Positions 46,458 through 55,281 of a DNA stretch of 64,000 nucleotides are shown here, piece after piece. Below the pieces are notes generated by a model. It worked only from the letters and a program-made list of their open reading frames with translations. It had not been told where the DNA came from and ran no database searches. How positions within the stretch are numbered: the stretch's first letter is position 1; the number at the start of each line of letters is the position of its first letter. Made by a program: the position numbers and the translations under genes. This stretch comes from Lyngbya sp. HA4199-MV5 (GTDB taxonomy: Bacteria > Cyanobacteriota > Cyanobacteriia > Leptolyngbyales > Leptolyngbyaceae). The DNA is taken from positions 44,316 to 108,315 of the forward strand of contig JAHHHL010000024.1 in the NCBI GenBank assembly GCA_019359375.1, read 5' to 3'.

Positions 46458-46662
46458 AAGGGGAGTAGCTGCTGGCATTGCGTCAGCCCATCTGAGTCAA
46501 CATACTGGCGATGAGCCTGGTTCAGATGACAAATAAGAGTTTTTAGCTAATGGGTTTAGTTGTTAGCATCGCGCTACTAACAAGCCATTAAAAGCTAGCC
46601 ACGATTTGTAAGCGAGACCTTCACTGAGTTCACATCGATGTGAGCTTGGTGAAGCTGTTTCG
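46458..46662 (+). promoter_or_regulatory. yybP-ykoY manganese riboswitch with expression platform
   Basis: AAGGGGAGTAGC at 46458-46469 and AGCGAGACCTTCAC at 46611-46624 match the two conserved ends of the yybP-ykoY (Rfam RF00080) aptamer, with GTCAACATACTGG in between. It lies directly downstream of a TATAAT box and upstream of a manganese exporter, the usual regulated gene. After the aptamer, CTTCAC pairs with GTGAAG around an inner CACATCGATGTG hairpin (about 46619-46654), a likely expression platform. In the known class, Mn2+ binding turns on the exporter. Confidence 0.88.
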
Positions 46663-46715
46663 GCACTCATCAAGCTCACTCAGATACCGTTACCGATCCT
46701 GAGGAGTTTGAGAGA

Positions 46716-47342
46716 ATGCTGGCAGCGTTTACGGCTGGATTGCTGTTAATTACCGTTTCAGAATTGGGCGATAAAACGTTTTTTATCGCCATGCTTTTGG
46801 CAATGCGGCATTCTCGCCGTTTGGTTTTTGTTGGCGCGATCGCGGCGTTGGCAGCGATGACCGTACTATCCGTGTTGATGGGGCAAGTGGTATCGCTGTT
46901 GCCCAAAATGGTGCTTCACGTTGCTGAAGTGGTGCTGTTTGTTGGCTTTGGCATCAAGCTCTTGTACGATGCCAGTCAGATGTCGAGCACAGCCATTTGT
47001 GAAGAAGTGAAAGAGGCTGAGGAAACGATTCAGCAGGCTGATACGCTGACAAAGAAGCGCGGCATGAGGCGAGGCATTGTCCTGCAAGCCTTTGCACTCA
47101 CCTTTGTGGGGGAATGGGGCGATCGCACCCAGTTTGCCACGATCGCGCTGGCGGCAGCTAAAGATCCCTGGGGCGTGACAGCAGGTGCCATTGCCGGACA
47201 TGCCATTTGTGCCGCGATCGCGGTGATGGGCGGACGATTACTGGCGGCACACCTCTCCGAAAAGCTGATCACAGGTATAGGAGGGGCACTGTTTATCCTG
47301 TTTGGGGTGCTTGCCTGGATGGAGGGTACTGGAGTGCATTGA
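46716..47342 (+). CDS. UPF0016/GDT1 (TMEM165) family manganese exporter, Mnx-like
   Basis: A 208-residue inner- or thylakoid-membrane cation transporter. It has two inverted repeats of three helices, each with the family motif ExGD(K/R)T: SELGDKTFF in the first and GEWGDRTQF in the second. They are separated by a charged loop (EEVKEAEETIQQADTLTKKRG). Cyanobacterial members move Mn2+ out of the cytosol. GAGGAG lies about 9 nt before ATG 46716. The riboswitch upstream supports Mn2+ as the substrate. Its 3' end overlaps the convergent gene by 50 bp. Confidence 0.92.
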   Translation: MLAAFTAGLLLITVSELGDKTFFIAMLLAMRHSRRLVFVGAIAALAAMTVLSVLMGQVVSLLPKMVLHVAEVVLFVGFGIKLLYDASQMSSTAICEEVKEAEETIQQADTLTKKRGMRRGIVLQAFALTFVGEWGDRTQFATIALAAAKDPWGVTAGAIAGHAICAAIAVMGGRLLAAHLSEKLITGIGGALFILFGVLAWMEGTGVH

Positions 47343-47655
47343 GCGCGATCGCCTTTCCACGCCAGTGTAAGCTGTTCTGATTCAGGGCTTGCAGGTAGGA
47401 ATCAGGCTGATCAATAATGCGGTTTGCAAGCGCGATCGCCTCCTCTAGCTGTGCTTCGGTTAATTGCTGATAGGCAGGTTTCCGCCCACGTTCCAGGACT
47501 TCATACCAACAGCAACCAAACAGATTATCCAGAATGATGCGTTGAAAGCAGTGATTATAGCGAACCGGAAAGTGGCGAGACGCTGCCAGAGTCGGCAAGA
47601 CCTGATTGGTTAGCTCAAGATATTCATGGCGGAGTTGCAACAGACGATCCATCAT
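47293..47655 (-). CDS. Conserved cyanobacterial protein, 120 aa
   Basis: A small helical protein with HFPVRYNHCFQRIILDNLFGCCWYEVL and YQQLTEAQLEEAIALANRI. Proteins with this pattern occur widely in cyanobacteria and are often labelled GCN5-related acetyltransferase, but I see no acetyl-CoA-binding motif. Two ATG codons (47655, 47652) are possible. It begins 8 bp after the GH31 gene, so it is probably co-transcribed with it, and its 3' end overlaps the mnx gene by 50 bp. Confidence 0.75.
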   Translation of the reverse strand: MMDRLLQLRHEYLELTNQVLPTLAASRHFPVRYNHCFQRIILDNLFGCCWYEVLERGRKPAYQQLTEAQLEEAIALANRIIDQPDSYLQALNQNSLHWRGKAIALNALQYPPSRQAPQTG

Positions 47656-47663
47656 TAAGCCAC

Positions 47664-50153
47664 TTACTTCACATGCAGATGTGTAAAACGATCGTGGATA
47701 TGTACCCGATTATCTTGAACCGTGGCGGTTTCTCCATCCACCCAGGCGTGCTGGATCTCCATGCCATGAACATCTACGCAAACCGACTCATAGGGAAAAG
47801 GGAAATCGCCCTCAGATGACCAGTCCAGATCTAAACCATCTGCCATCTGCTGCATCGAGAACCGATCGAGTCGAGACGCTTCATAGCCATCGCCCACATC
47901 TGTGTAGAGTGTCCATTCACTCGCCCCATCCGTGAGTGGATAGAGATGTAGCGTTAAGTGCTTTCCTGTCAGGTTTTGTTTGGGCACCAGGTTAAATGAG
48001 CCACCCTCCGACATGGGCAGAATGGTTCCTGCTTTCACTAGGACAGGGATTTGCTCTAGTGGTGCATCGAGTATGGCTTCCCCTTCTAACAATTGATCAT
48101 CCCAGAAGTGATACCACTGTCCCTTGGGCAGCGTGATGGCACGCGATCGCTGACCGTCCTGCAAAATGGGATAGATCAGCAGGCGATCGCCCAACAGAAA
48201 GGCATCATCGATATTCCACAGGGTTGAATCGGTGCGATCGAGCCAGAAGACAGGACGCACAGGTGGATACCCCTTCTGTGATGCTTCCCACGACAGCGTG
48301 TAGAAATAGGGCAGCAGCCGATAGCGCAATTGCAAAAACTGCCGAATGATACTCAGCGTCGGCTCCCCATACGACCAGGGCGTGCGGTCTTCCACATTGT
48401 TGGCAGAGTGGGTACGACAGAACGAAATGAAGCTGCACATTTGAAACCATCGCAGGTACAGTTCTGCCGATGGATTGCCCTGAAACCCACCAATATCAGG
48501 ACCGCTGTAGGGAATACCTGATAAGCCTAAACCGATGACCGTTGCAATGGTTTGACGTAACGCCGTCCAGGTACATTCAATATCGCCCGTCCACGTCCAG
48601 GCATAGCGTTGCAGCCCAGCCCACCCTGCGCGGGAAACAATGAACGGGCGCTGTTTGGGACGAGATTGACAAAGGCTCTGGTAGGCAGCCTGAGCCTGTA
48701 ACAAACCATAGACATTGTGAGCTTCCAAATGGTTGCCGCCTCTGCCTTCCATGTAATGCTGCGTGGCGCGGGGAGGCAGCGATCGATCGCCCCAGGCAAT
48801 AAATGCCGCAGGCTCATTCATATCGTGCCAGAAGCCCGCCACACCGACATCCAGCAGAAACTCATATTGACGGCTCCACCAGGAGCGAACCACTGGATTG
48901 GTAAAGTCGGGGAAGACACACCAACCGGGCCATACGGGAGCCACCACCAACTGTCCATTTGCCAACCGACAAAAGGCATCCAGCACCCGCCCTTCCAGAA
49001 ACAGGTTGCTCTTGCGGCTCAGCTTGACACCCGGATTGAGAATGGTGACAAACTGCACGCCATGCTCCAGCAATTCTTGAATAAATCCTCTCAGGTTAGG
49101 GAAGCGATCGGGGTCAACCGTAAACGCTCGAAAACCAACCTGCACATCAATATCCAGATGAATCACACTGAGAGGTAGATTGTGTGCTTCAAACCCCTGG
49201 TAGGTCTTTCTCACCGCCTCTTCAGTCTCATAACCCCAATGCGACTGGTGATAACCCAATGCCCAGCGTGGCGGCAGGGGCGATCGTCCCGTCAGCTCGG
49301 TATAGCGCTCCAATAACTGCTGCGGCTCACCAACCGCAATGTAATAGCGCAAAGCACCCCCTTCAAAGGTGGCAGTCGCAGTGTCGCTAAACGTGAAATG
49401 GGCATCAAAGGAGTTTTCATAAAAGACGAGGTAGCTGCCCTGGTGATGCAAACCCCAGTAGAGCGGAATGCAAATATACATGGGATCAGCCCCAGCATCG
49501 TATTTGCCCGCTGCATCGTAATTCCACATGCGAAAGGTTTTGGGCGTTTGGGTGACTTCCTGTTTCTCCGTCACCTCTCTTGCTAGTCGTAAATTAAGCG
49601 GTACAGCCCGTTCCCCTAGTCCATAGATGGCTTCTTCCGATCGTAGGGCTGCTTGATGCGTCCACCCATCGCCCGACTTCTGGGGCGGCAACTCTTCTCG
49701 CACGATCGCACCCTGCGAATCCAGTACTGTTACTCGTCCATCAAACGCAACGGCAAGTTGGAGGGCTGGGGCATCGTTTAGATAGCTGGTGAGCGTCCAC
49801 CCATCCGCTGTCTCTTTTAAGTAGGTGTTAACAGACTCCCAGGTATGACGGGCGATCGCGTAAGGAACAGGTCGCAACCCTGGCCGCCAATCCAACCGCG
49901 CAAAATCAGGCTTTAAAAAGTAAATTTCTAGCTCTGCCTGCTCAAAGTAAAACTGGGCACCGCTGGCAGTTGGCTCTGCTCGCAGCAATTTTCCCGGCTG
50001 GTCAAAGGTTTCCGCTGGGGGCGCGATCGGCACGTCACGTTCAACCTTTTCCTTCCAGCGCGAATACCGAAACGCTTTCGGTGCGTAGCTGAGGTAAAAC
50101 AACGACACTAAGAAAAACTTGACCTTGAGCGATAGCTGCTTAGTCGAGAGCAT
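47664..50153 (-). CDS. GH31 alpha-glucosidase
   Basis: An 829-residue family 31 glycoside hydrolase that removes terminal alpha-glucosyl residues. An N-terminal beta-sandwich (about 1-280) precedes the TIM barrel. GFWHDMNEPAAF holds the catalytic aspartate, and HLDIDVQVGFRAFTVDPDRFP is typical of the family. RTHSANNVEDRTPW follows in the barrel, and C-terminal beta-domains complete the protein. There is no signal peptide, so it is probably cytosolic and acts on glycogen-derived or imported sugars. Upstream (50154-50346) is a divergent promoter region shared with the FMN reductase. Confidence 0.93.
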   Translation of the reverse strand: MLSTKQLSLKVKFFLVSLFYLSYAPKAFRYSRWKEKVERDVPIAPPAETFDQPGKLLRAEPTASGAQFYFEQAELEIYFLKPDFARLDWRPGLRPVPYAIARHTWESVNTYLKETADGWTLTSYLNDAPALQLAVAFDGRVTVLDSQGAIVREELPPQKSGDGWTHQAALRSEEAIYGLGERAVPLNLRLAREVTEKQEVTQTPKTFRMWNYDAAGKYDAGADPMYICIPLYWGLHHQGSYLVFYENSFDAHFTFSDTATATFEGGALRYYIAVGEPQQLLERYTELTGRSPLPPRWALGYHQSHWGYETEEAVRKTYQGFEAHNLPLSVIHLDIDVQVGFRAFTVDPDRFPNLRGFIQELLEHGVQFVTILNPGVKLSRKSNLFLEGRVLDAFCRLANGQLVVAPVWPGWCVFPDFTNPVVRSWWSRQYEFLLDVGVAGFWHDMNEPAAFIAWGDRSLPPRATQHYMEGRGGNHLEAHNVYGLLQAQAAYQSLCQSRPKQRPFIVSRAGWAGLQRYAWTWTGDIECTWTALRQTIATVIGLGLSGIPYSGPDIGGFQGNPSAELYLRWFQMCSFISFCRTHSANNVEDRTPWSYGEPTLSIIRQFLQLRYRLLPYFYTLSWEASQKGYPPVRPVFWLDRTDSTLWNIDDAFLLGDRLLIYPILQDGQRSRAITLPKGQWYHFWDDQLLEGEAILDAPLEQIPVLVKAGTILPMSEGGSFNLVPKQNLTGKHLTLHLYPLTDGASEWTLYTDVGDGYEASRLDRFSMQQMADGLDLDWSSEGDFPFPYESVCVDVHGMEIQHAWVDGETATVQDNRVHIHDRFTHLHVK

Positions 50154-50267
50154 AGCGTTTCCACTGTAGTACCGCTTGATGGGTCATTGCAAACGTTAAA
50201 CGCTCTCATCATGCGTAACGGCGACCCAAAACGCTATTCACCCAGGGGAAGATTTCAACCTTCTGCA

Positions 50268-50304
50268 TAAAACGTACTCATAACGAATACGTTTTAGCTA
50301 TACT
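50268..50304 (+). promoter_or_regulatory. Palindromic operator and -10 box before the FMN reductase gene
   Basis: TAAAACGTA (50268-50276), an 11-nt spacer and TACGTTTTA (50288-50296) form a perfect 9-bp inverted repeat ending 2 bp before TATACT (50299-50304). A dimeric repressor bound here would cover the core promoter. The regulator is not encoded next to it. Confidence 0.65.
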
Positions 50305-50346
50305 GGAAACACAGATGACGTTTGTGATCAAAAAAGGGAAGAAACG

Positions 50347-50913
50347 ATGGTTAAGATTGTGGGTATGGCTGGAAGTCTAAGATCGACATCCTATAGTCAA
50401 CAGGCGTTGAAAGTCGTAGCAGAGCGTGTCAGAGCATTGGGTGCTGATGTTGAATTATTGGATTTACGGGAGCTAAACCTTCCCTTCTGTGATGGAAGCG
50501 ATGAGTACCCCGAATATCCCGATGTCGAAACGCTTCGTAAAGCGGTGCTGGATGCGGATGGCATTATTCTGGTGACACCGGAATATCACGGTAGCCTCAG
50601 TGGTGTACTCAAAAATGCGCTTGATCTGATGGGCTTTGAGCACTTTACTGGCAAAGTCACTGGCTTAGTGAGCGTCCTGGGTGGACAGTCCAACAGCAAC
50701 GCGCTGAATGATATGCGAACCATTGTGAGATGGGTTCATGGCTGGACGATTCCAGAACAGGTGGCGATCGGGCAAGTGTGGAAAGCCTTTGATCAGGACG
50801 GCAATCTGCAAGATGAAAACCTTTCAAAGCGCATTGATGCCTTTGCTCAAAGCCTGGTTGAAAACACACAGAAGCTACGGGGCTTGCCTCAGCGGACAAT
50901 GGTAACTACCTGA
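50347..50913 (+). CDS. NAD(P)H-dependent FMN reductase
   Basis: A 188-residue flavodoxin-like reductase (azoreductase/chromate reductase type). The FMN-phosphate motif is GMAGSLRSTSYSQQAL. TPEYHGSLSGVLKNALDLMG is the second FMN contact, and GGQSNSNALNDMR is typical. AAGGGAAG precedes ATG 50347. The promoter carries a perfect palindrome, suggesting a stress- or quinone-responsive regulator; this is inference. It is probably monocistronic. Confidence 0.88.
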   Translation: MVKIVGMAGSLRSTSYSQQALKVVAERVRALGADVELLDLRELNLPFCDGSDEYPEYPDVETLRKAVLDADGIILVTPEYHGSLSGVLKNALDLMGFEHFTGKVTGLVSVLGGQSNSNALNDMRTIVRWVHGWTIPEQVAIGQVWKAFDQDGNLQDENLSKRIDAFAQSLVENTQKLRGLPQRTMVTT

Positions 50914-51083
50914 CACACTGGGGATTGGGTATCAGGTGTCGAGTGTACTTCATGCAAGTGATACCCATCATCCATGCTGACGTTTCAGCACCCCGAAGGA
51001 TGAAAAGGGTACAGGGTGTTGGGTGCAGGGTGTGAACAGCCGCGTTTTCAGAGCAATTCCATGGGAACTTGCATAGATAAAGT

Positions 51084-51154
51084 CGATTAGGTTGAGCCTG
51101 ACGAGACCCAACAAAGGTCATCGTTTGCTGGGTTTCACACTGTTCTACCCAGCC
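51084..51154. repeat. Interspersed repeat of GGTTGAG...TGGGTTTCA type, copy 2
   Basis: TTAGGTTGAGCCTGACGAGACCCAAC, then TTTGCTGGGTTTCACACTGTTCTACCC; compare 7774-7865. The gap 50914-51233 contains no gene; besides this repeat it holds only GGTGTTGGGTGCAGGGTG-like low-complexity DNA. Confidence 0.5.
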
Positions 51155-51233
51155 TTGCTTAGGAACGCGCATTTAATAAGGTTTGGTGTGTTGGTAATCT
51201 ATCGCAAAGCGGGAGTCGATGCGGTGTTAAGGC

Positions 51234-52697
51234 TCAGGCTAACTCTGCCTGATAGGCATCTTGCAAGAAATTGACTAGCCAGTCTTTGGCATGATAGGTG
51301 GCGCGGCAATCGTCTTCATTGTAGGTAAGAATCGCCTCAAGATAGGCGCGATCGCCCGTTGAGAGCCACTGAGCGTACCAGTAGATCGATTGGGCACCAT
51401 TGGCGCTGGGGTCGCGCCAATCAAACCCCAACCAGCGAGCGATCGGCTTGAGGGCATAGCTTTCGACCGGTAGCGTCACCATACGCGTCACCCGCTCGTG
51501 CAAATCGACGAAGCGGGTTAGAAGCGGTTGTATGCGGTGAGATGGGGTGCTGTAGAGTTTGGCGAGTCGCTCCACTGTCTGCACTTCAAAGGGACAGAAG
51601 TGAAAGATGGGAGCGGTGGGATATTGCCAAACCAGATCAAGAAATTGGTGCCATACCAGGGCTTCGTCTTCGGGACGCTCCGCCAGCAGTGGGTAGAACG
51701 TTTCGGTTTGAGCATAGCGATCGACCACCAGCACTCCATGCAGATAGACCAGGTTCAACGCTGGCTCGGCTTCAATGTCAAAATAGAGTTCTACGGGTGC
51801 GGTGGGCACCTCTTCCAGCAATCTGGTAGTAGCTAAGCTTTCAATCAAGAGCGCCCGGTTGTGCAGAGTCGATCGCGCCTGACGTACTAGCTTATAGGCT
51901 GTTTCGCTCCCAAAACCCGGTAGGGGAGCCAGTTGTGTCACGTTCGTTTCGGTCACGGCTTTAACGGTGGTCAAATTTAGCGCCTGAAGCTGCTGGTAGC
52001 GGGTGGGGGTCACGCCTGGTAAGAGAGACAGGTGTTGCTCGGCTTTGGCGATCGCATAGCAGTGGTTAAACCAATGACACAGGCTACAGCGATTGCGAGC
52101 GATAAAGACTTCTGGTGCCTCAGGTTGCAATAACATCTGAATGCAGTCGTCTAAAATTGCCTGCATCCGAGGCAGCATATCCCACAGATCGACAGCGTAG
52201 GCACCGCGTTCACGCAGCATGAGCCATGCGGTTTCTGACCAGGCACCTTGCACTTGTGCCAGCACGAGCATGTGGAAGGCAGTAATAATTTGGTACTCCA
52301 GCTTGGGACGCTTACCTAACTTAATTTCGGTTGGCTCATACAGCCAGTCCCCAAACACAGACTCGCCCGATCGCTTCACCAGCAGATCGGGATTGCTAAC
52401 CAGCGTCACCCCGTTAGGTCCCTCTGCCATTAGCACGCCTTGATAAATACGCTCTACACCCTGCTCCATGAGCGCTAAGGTGGCTCGTGCTCCAGCCTGC
52501 CAATCGCGTGCGGCGTAGCGGGGTTGATGAATCGCTTGCTCTGCCAATAGCGATCGCTGATTGCTCTGACTATCTTGCATCAGCTTCAGCAAATAATCAC
52601 TGGGCGGATCTCGCTGGCTGAGATCGCCGTGCAGATCTAAGAACGCCCGTCGGCTACAGCGCTGATAGTTAAGTAGCAGTTCAGCATTCAGTAACAT
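51234..52697 (-). CDS. TM0106-family RecB-like nuclease
   Basis: A 487-residue predicted nuclease. The N-terminal half has a PD-(D/E)xK RecB/Cas4-like core, with VFGDWLYEPTEIKLGK as the probable metal site and RCSLCHWFNHC as a likely Fe-S ligand cluster. The C-terminal half is an RNase H-like DEDD exonuclease: ELYFDIEAEP near its start and TYNEDDCRATYHAKDWL at its end. A helix-hairpin-helix-like QLAPLPGFGSETAYKLVRQA lies between them. The role is unknown, probably DNA repair. It is alone on its strand, and 52698-52989 upstream holds no gene. Confidence 0.85.
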   Translation of the reverse strand: MLLNAELLLNYQRCSRRAFLDLHGDLSQRDPPSDYLLKLMQDSQSNQRSLLAEQAIHQPRYAARDWQAGARATLALMEQGVERIYQGVLMAEGPNGVTLVSNPDLLVKRSGESVFGDWLYEPTEIKLGKRPKLEYQIITAFHMLVLAQVQGAWSETAWLMLRERGAYAVDLWDMLPRMQAILDDCIQMLLQPEAPEVFIARNRCSLCHWFNHCYAIAKAEQHLSLLPGVTPTRYQQLQALNLTTVKAVTETNVTQLAPLPGFGSETAYKLVRQARSTLHNRALLIESLATTRLLEEVPTAPVELYFDIEAEPALNLVYLHGVLVVDRYAQTETFYPLLAERPEDEALVWHQFLDLVWQYPTAPIFHFCPFEVQTVERLAKLYSTPSHRIQPLLTRFVDLHERVTRMVTLPVESYALKPIARWLGFDWRDPSANGAQSIYWYAQWLSTGDRAYLEAILTYNEDDCRATYHAKDWLVNFLQDAYQAELA

Positions 52698-52989
52698 GCT
52701 TTCAAGCTAACAGGATTTGCTCAGAATGGTAGATATCAACGACGGATCATAGGGAGTGTGTCACGCGATCGCAGAGCAATCAAAGCCTTGATAGAGAAGC
52801 CGCTTTTTCGGTATCGATCGCTTGAACGTAAAAGCTCATTCGCTGTTGTGGCTAACACCTAACAACCTTTCTTGAATACCCAGCGGGCTATACAACCAAC
52901 AACTTTAAACGCCTCAGCCTTTCGTCTCGCAACTGACTCCAAACACACCTGCTAGAATGCTAACGCTTTGTCTCTACCAGTACGTTACC

Positions 52990-54213
52990 ATGACAGGCAT
53001 TTTTGCTTCCCAAGTTTTTCAGGCTCAGGCTTCTCTAGCAAGTCACCGCGCGCAGTTTCCTGGCTTGGCGAACAAAGCGTACTTTAACTATGGTGGACAG
53101 GGTCCGATGCCACAAAGCGCGCTGGAAGCAATTTACCAGTCCTATGCTCACATTCAGCAGTTGGGTCCCTTCTCAGGTAAAAGCTATGACTGGGTTGTAG
53201 ACGAGGCAACGCAAACACGAGCGGCGATCGCGGCTGAGCTTGGCACAACCGCCCCAACCATCACGCTAACCGAGAATGTTTCCGCTGGCTGCAACATTGC
53301 GCTGTGGGGCATCGACTGGCGATCGGGCGATCACCTGCTGCTGTCTGACTGCGAGCATCACAGCGTCCTTGCCTCGGTGCAGGAGCTTCAGCGTCGTTTT
53401 GGCATTGACGTTTCAGTCTGTCCCCTGCAAGCAACGCTCAATGAAGGCGATCCAGTCGCCGTGCTGGAGCAATCCCTGCAACCAAACACTCGTCTAGTTG
53501 TCCTTAGCCATATTTTATGGAATACAGGACAACTGCTGCCGTTGCAGGACATGATTGCCGCCTGCCATAGCTATTCTAGCCACCAGCCCATTCGCGTACT
53601 TGTTGATGCGGCACAATCGGTCGGCATGATTCCCCTAGACCTGGATGCGCTACAGGCGGATTTCTACGCTTTTACAGGGCATAAGTGGTGGTGCGGACCT
53701 GAAGGCTTGGGTGGGCTGTACGTTCGCCCAGAAGCGCTGGAAGCTTTGCATCCAACCTTTGCGGGCTGGCGGAGCATTACCGTCGATCGCAGCGGTCATC
53801 CCACAGGCTGGAAAGCAGACGGACAGCGCTACGAGATGGCAACCTCTGCTTATCCACTCTATGCCGGACTCAGAGCCGCGATCGCTCTACATCAACAGTG
53901 GGGCACCGCTCAAGCGCGCTATCAGCGACTGCAAACTCTCAGCCAGCGGCTCTGGCAGCAGTTGATCGAGTTGCCTGATGTGCTCTGCCTGCGATCGCAA
54001 CCTCCCGAAACCGGGTTGATTTCATTTCAGCTACCGGGCAACTCTCATCGCCAGCTAGTGCAATCGTTGGAAGCAACTGGCTTCATGATTCGCGTCATCC
54101 TCAACCCCGATTGCGTGCGCGCTTGCATCCACTACCTCACGTTAGAGTCAGAGGTTGACCAATTAGTAGCAGCCGTTCGACCATTTGGACAGGCAGTAGA
54201 GGGCAGAAGGTAA
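52990..54213 (+). CDS. Class V aminotransferase-fold PLP enzyme, cystine lyase (C-DES)-like
   Basis: A 407-residue PLP enzyme. The PLP lysine is in FTGHKWWCGPEGLGGLYVRP. The N-terminal FPGLANKAYFNYGGQGPMPQSAL and TLTENVSAGCNIALWGIDW match the cyanobacterial C-DES group, which splits cystine or cysteine and supplies sulfur for Fe-S clusters. It lacks the active-site cysteine loop of SufS as far as I can see. ATG 52990 (MTGIFASQVF) is chosen over ATG 52957; neither has a good SD. A cysteine desulfurase-like role is the alternative. Confidence 0.78.
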   Translation: MTGIFASQVFQAQASLASHRAQFPGLANKAYFNYGGQGPMPQSALEAIYQSYAHIQQLGPFSGKSYDWVVDEATQTRAAIAAELGTTAPTITLTENVSAGCNIALWGIDWRSGDHLLLSDCEHHSVLASVQELQRRFGIDVSVCPLQATLNEGDPVAVLEQSLQPNTRLVVLSHILWNTGQLLPLQDMIAACHSYSSHQPIRVLVDAAQSVGMIPLDLDALQADFYAFTGHKWWCGPEGLGGLYVRPEALEALHPTFAGWRSITVDRSGHPTGWKADGQRYEMATSAYPLYAGLRAAIALHQQWGTAQARYQRLQTLSQRLWQQLIELPDVLCLRSQPPETGLISFQLPGNSHRQLVQSLEATGFMIRVILNPDCVRACIHYLTLESEVDQLVAAVRPFGQAVEGRR

Positions 54214-54299
54214 AGATGGGGCGTGGGGAGTTGAAGTAGCAGATAAAGATGTTGGTATCGAATCAATAGCAGCCCTATCGTCAGCGATCGCCCCTTGAT

Positions 54300-54540
54300 C
54301 TCCAAACTTGCAGTCTAAAACTCTGAACTTGTAGTTTGACACGCGATCATTTGAGCTTAGAACTCGAAACGTCGCCCTCTGAACTCGAACGATCGAGCTT
54401 TTCACTCGAAGTATGGAGATTTGAACTCGGACGATCAAGCTTCTTGCTCAAATCTTGCACCTCAACACTCGAAACGCCGAGCTTTGAACTCGGACGAGCG
54501 AGCTTTTTGCTCAGACGATCGCTCTTTGCGCTCGAAACGT
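54300..54540. repeat. Degenerate tandem repeat array (GAACTCGGACGATCRAGCTT units)
   Basis: About five to seven imperfect units of roughly 28-36 bp built from GAACTCGRACGATCGAGCTTTT and CACTCGAA blocks. The array reads open on both strands (repeated ELGRSSFLL on plus, RVQ/FRVLSSN on minus), but neither frame has a ribosome site, so I treat it as non-coding. The gap 54214-54640 contains only this array and a short heptamer stretch. Confidence 0.75.
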
Positions 54541-54640
54541 ATGGGGTGTGATGCTGAGAAAGCGGGTTTCTGGTGAATGCGCCGAGTGCAAGGCAACAGC
54601 GTCTGGCTGAGAAACCCGCTTTCTGAGGTTACTGGCATGA

Positions 54641-54853
54641 CTACCGCAGTCTCTCAACTTCTGCTTCAGTAATGCTCATCTGTCTGAGAATCTCATGAAA
54701 TAACCAACTACCAATTTCGGCATTCCCATGCACTGGAATCGTGGTTGAGCGTCCGTCTGGGTGCTTCCAACGAGCATGGCTCCCCTTCTGCCGCACGTTC
54801 TCAAAGCCCAGTTTTCGTGCAACTTTGGCTAGTTCACTGGCTTTAGCTGGCAT
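54641..54853 (-). CDS. hicA: HicA-type toxin (mRNA interferase)
   Basis: A 70-residue double-stranded-RNA-binding-fold toxin that cleaves mRNA when free. The signature GSHARWKHPDGRSTTIPVH contains the catalytic His of GSHxxW and the downstream PxH. The N-terminal ASELAKVARKLGFENVRQK is typical. ATG 54853 (MPAKASEL) overlaps the end of hicB by 11 bp, so translation is coupled. The order is antitoxin first. Confidence 0.93.
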   Translation of the reverse strand: MPAKASELAKVARKLGFENVRQKGSHARWKHPDGRSTTIPVHGNAEIGSWLFHEILRQMSITEAEVERLR

Positions 54854-55064
54854 GAGCAACAACTAACTCGACATCGTGAGGCAAGAGTTTTCCAGCTTCC
54901 TGGTACTCTGCTCGGATCATGTCAAAGACATTGGCTACTTCTGCGCGAGCGTCGTCGATCGTTTGCCCCCAAGCATGACAGCCCGGAATGGCAGGAACGT
55001 AGGCAACAAATGTGCCATTGTCATCCGGTCGGATGACGATCGTGTAATCTTGCAGGGCTTTCAT
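54843..55064 (-). CDS. hicB: HicB-type antitoxin
   Basis: A 73-residue antitoxin. DYTIVIRPDDNGTFVAYVPAIPGCHAWGQTIDDARAEV is the classic degenerate RNase H-like HicB fold (ExGxFVAxxPxIPGCxxxGxT pattern). The C-terminal DNA-binding domain of longer HicB proteins is absent, so autoregulation may differ. It is the first gene of the hicBA pair; a copy of the 65-bp direct repeat lies about 140 bp upstream. Confidence 0.93.
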   Translation of the reverse strand: MKALQDYTIVIRPDDNGTFVAYVPAIPGCHAWGQTIDDARAEVANVFDMIRAEYQEAGKLLPHDVELVVAHAS

Positions 55065-55205
55065 CGTCGATCGCTCAAAGAAATTGCTTCAAATTTGACC
55101 CTAGCACAACAAATGCTGTCGATCGTCCAAAGTAATGCGAAATGGACGGCATACCGACATCAGAGAAAGAGCGCAGTCTCATAGCTCCGAGTATTCTTTT
55201 AGCAT

Positions 55206-55270
55206 GGATAATAGACGGAAAGCCACCGCTCAGGTTTTGTCGCTTGCTATGTCGTCTCGCTCAAAGGCAC
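55206..55270 (+). repeat. Module-flanking direct repeat, copy A
   Basis: GATAATAGACGGAAAG...CGCTCAGGTTTTGTCGCTTGC...GTCGTCTCGCTCAAAGGCAC. Similar to copies B (55795) and C (56519), all in the same orientation. It lies between hicBA and the DUF2283 module. Confidence 0.85.
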
Positions 55271-55281
55271 AGGGCGTTTTT

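Noticed and set aside
54163..54551. Repetitive small proteins on either strand of the repeat array
   Set aside because: The repeats keep both strands open by their composition; neither frame has a ribosome site or non-repetitive content.
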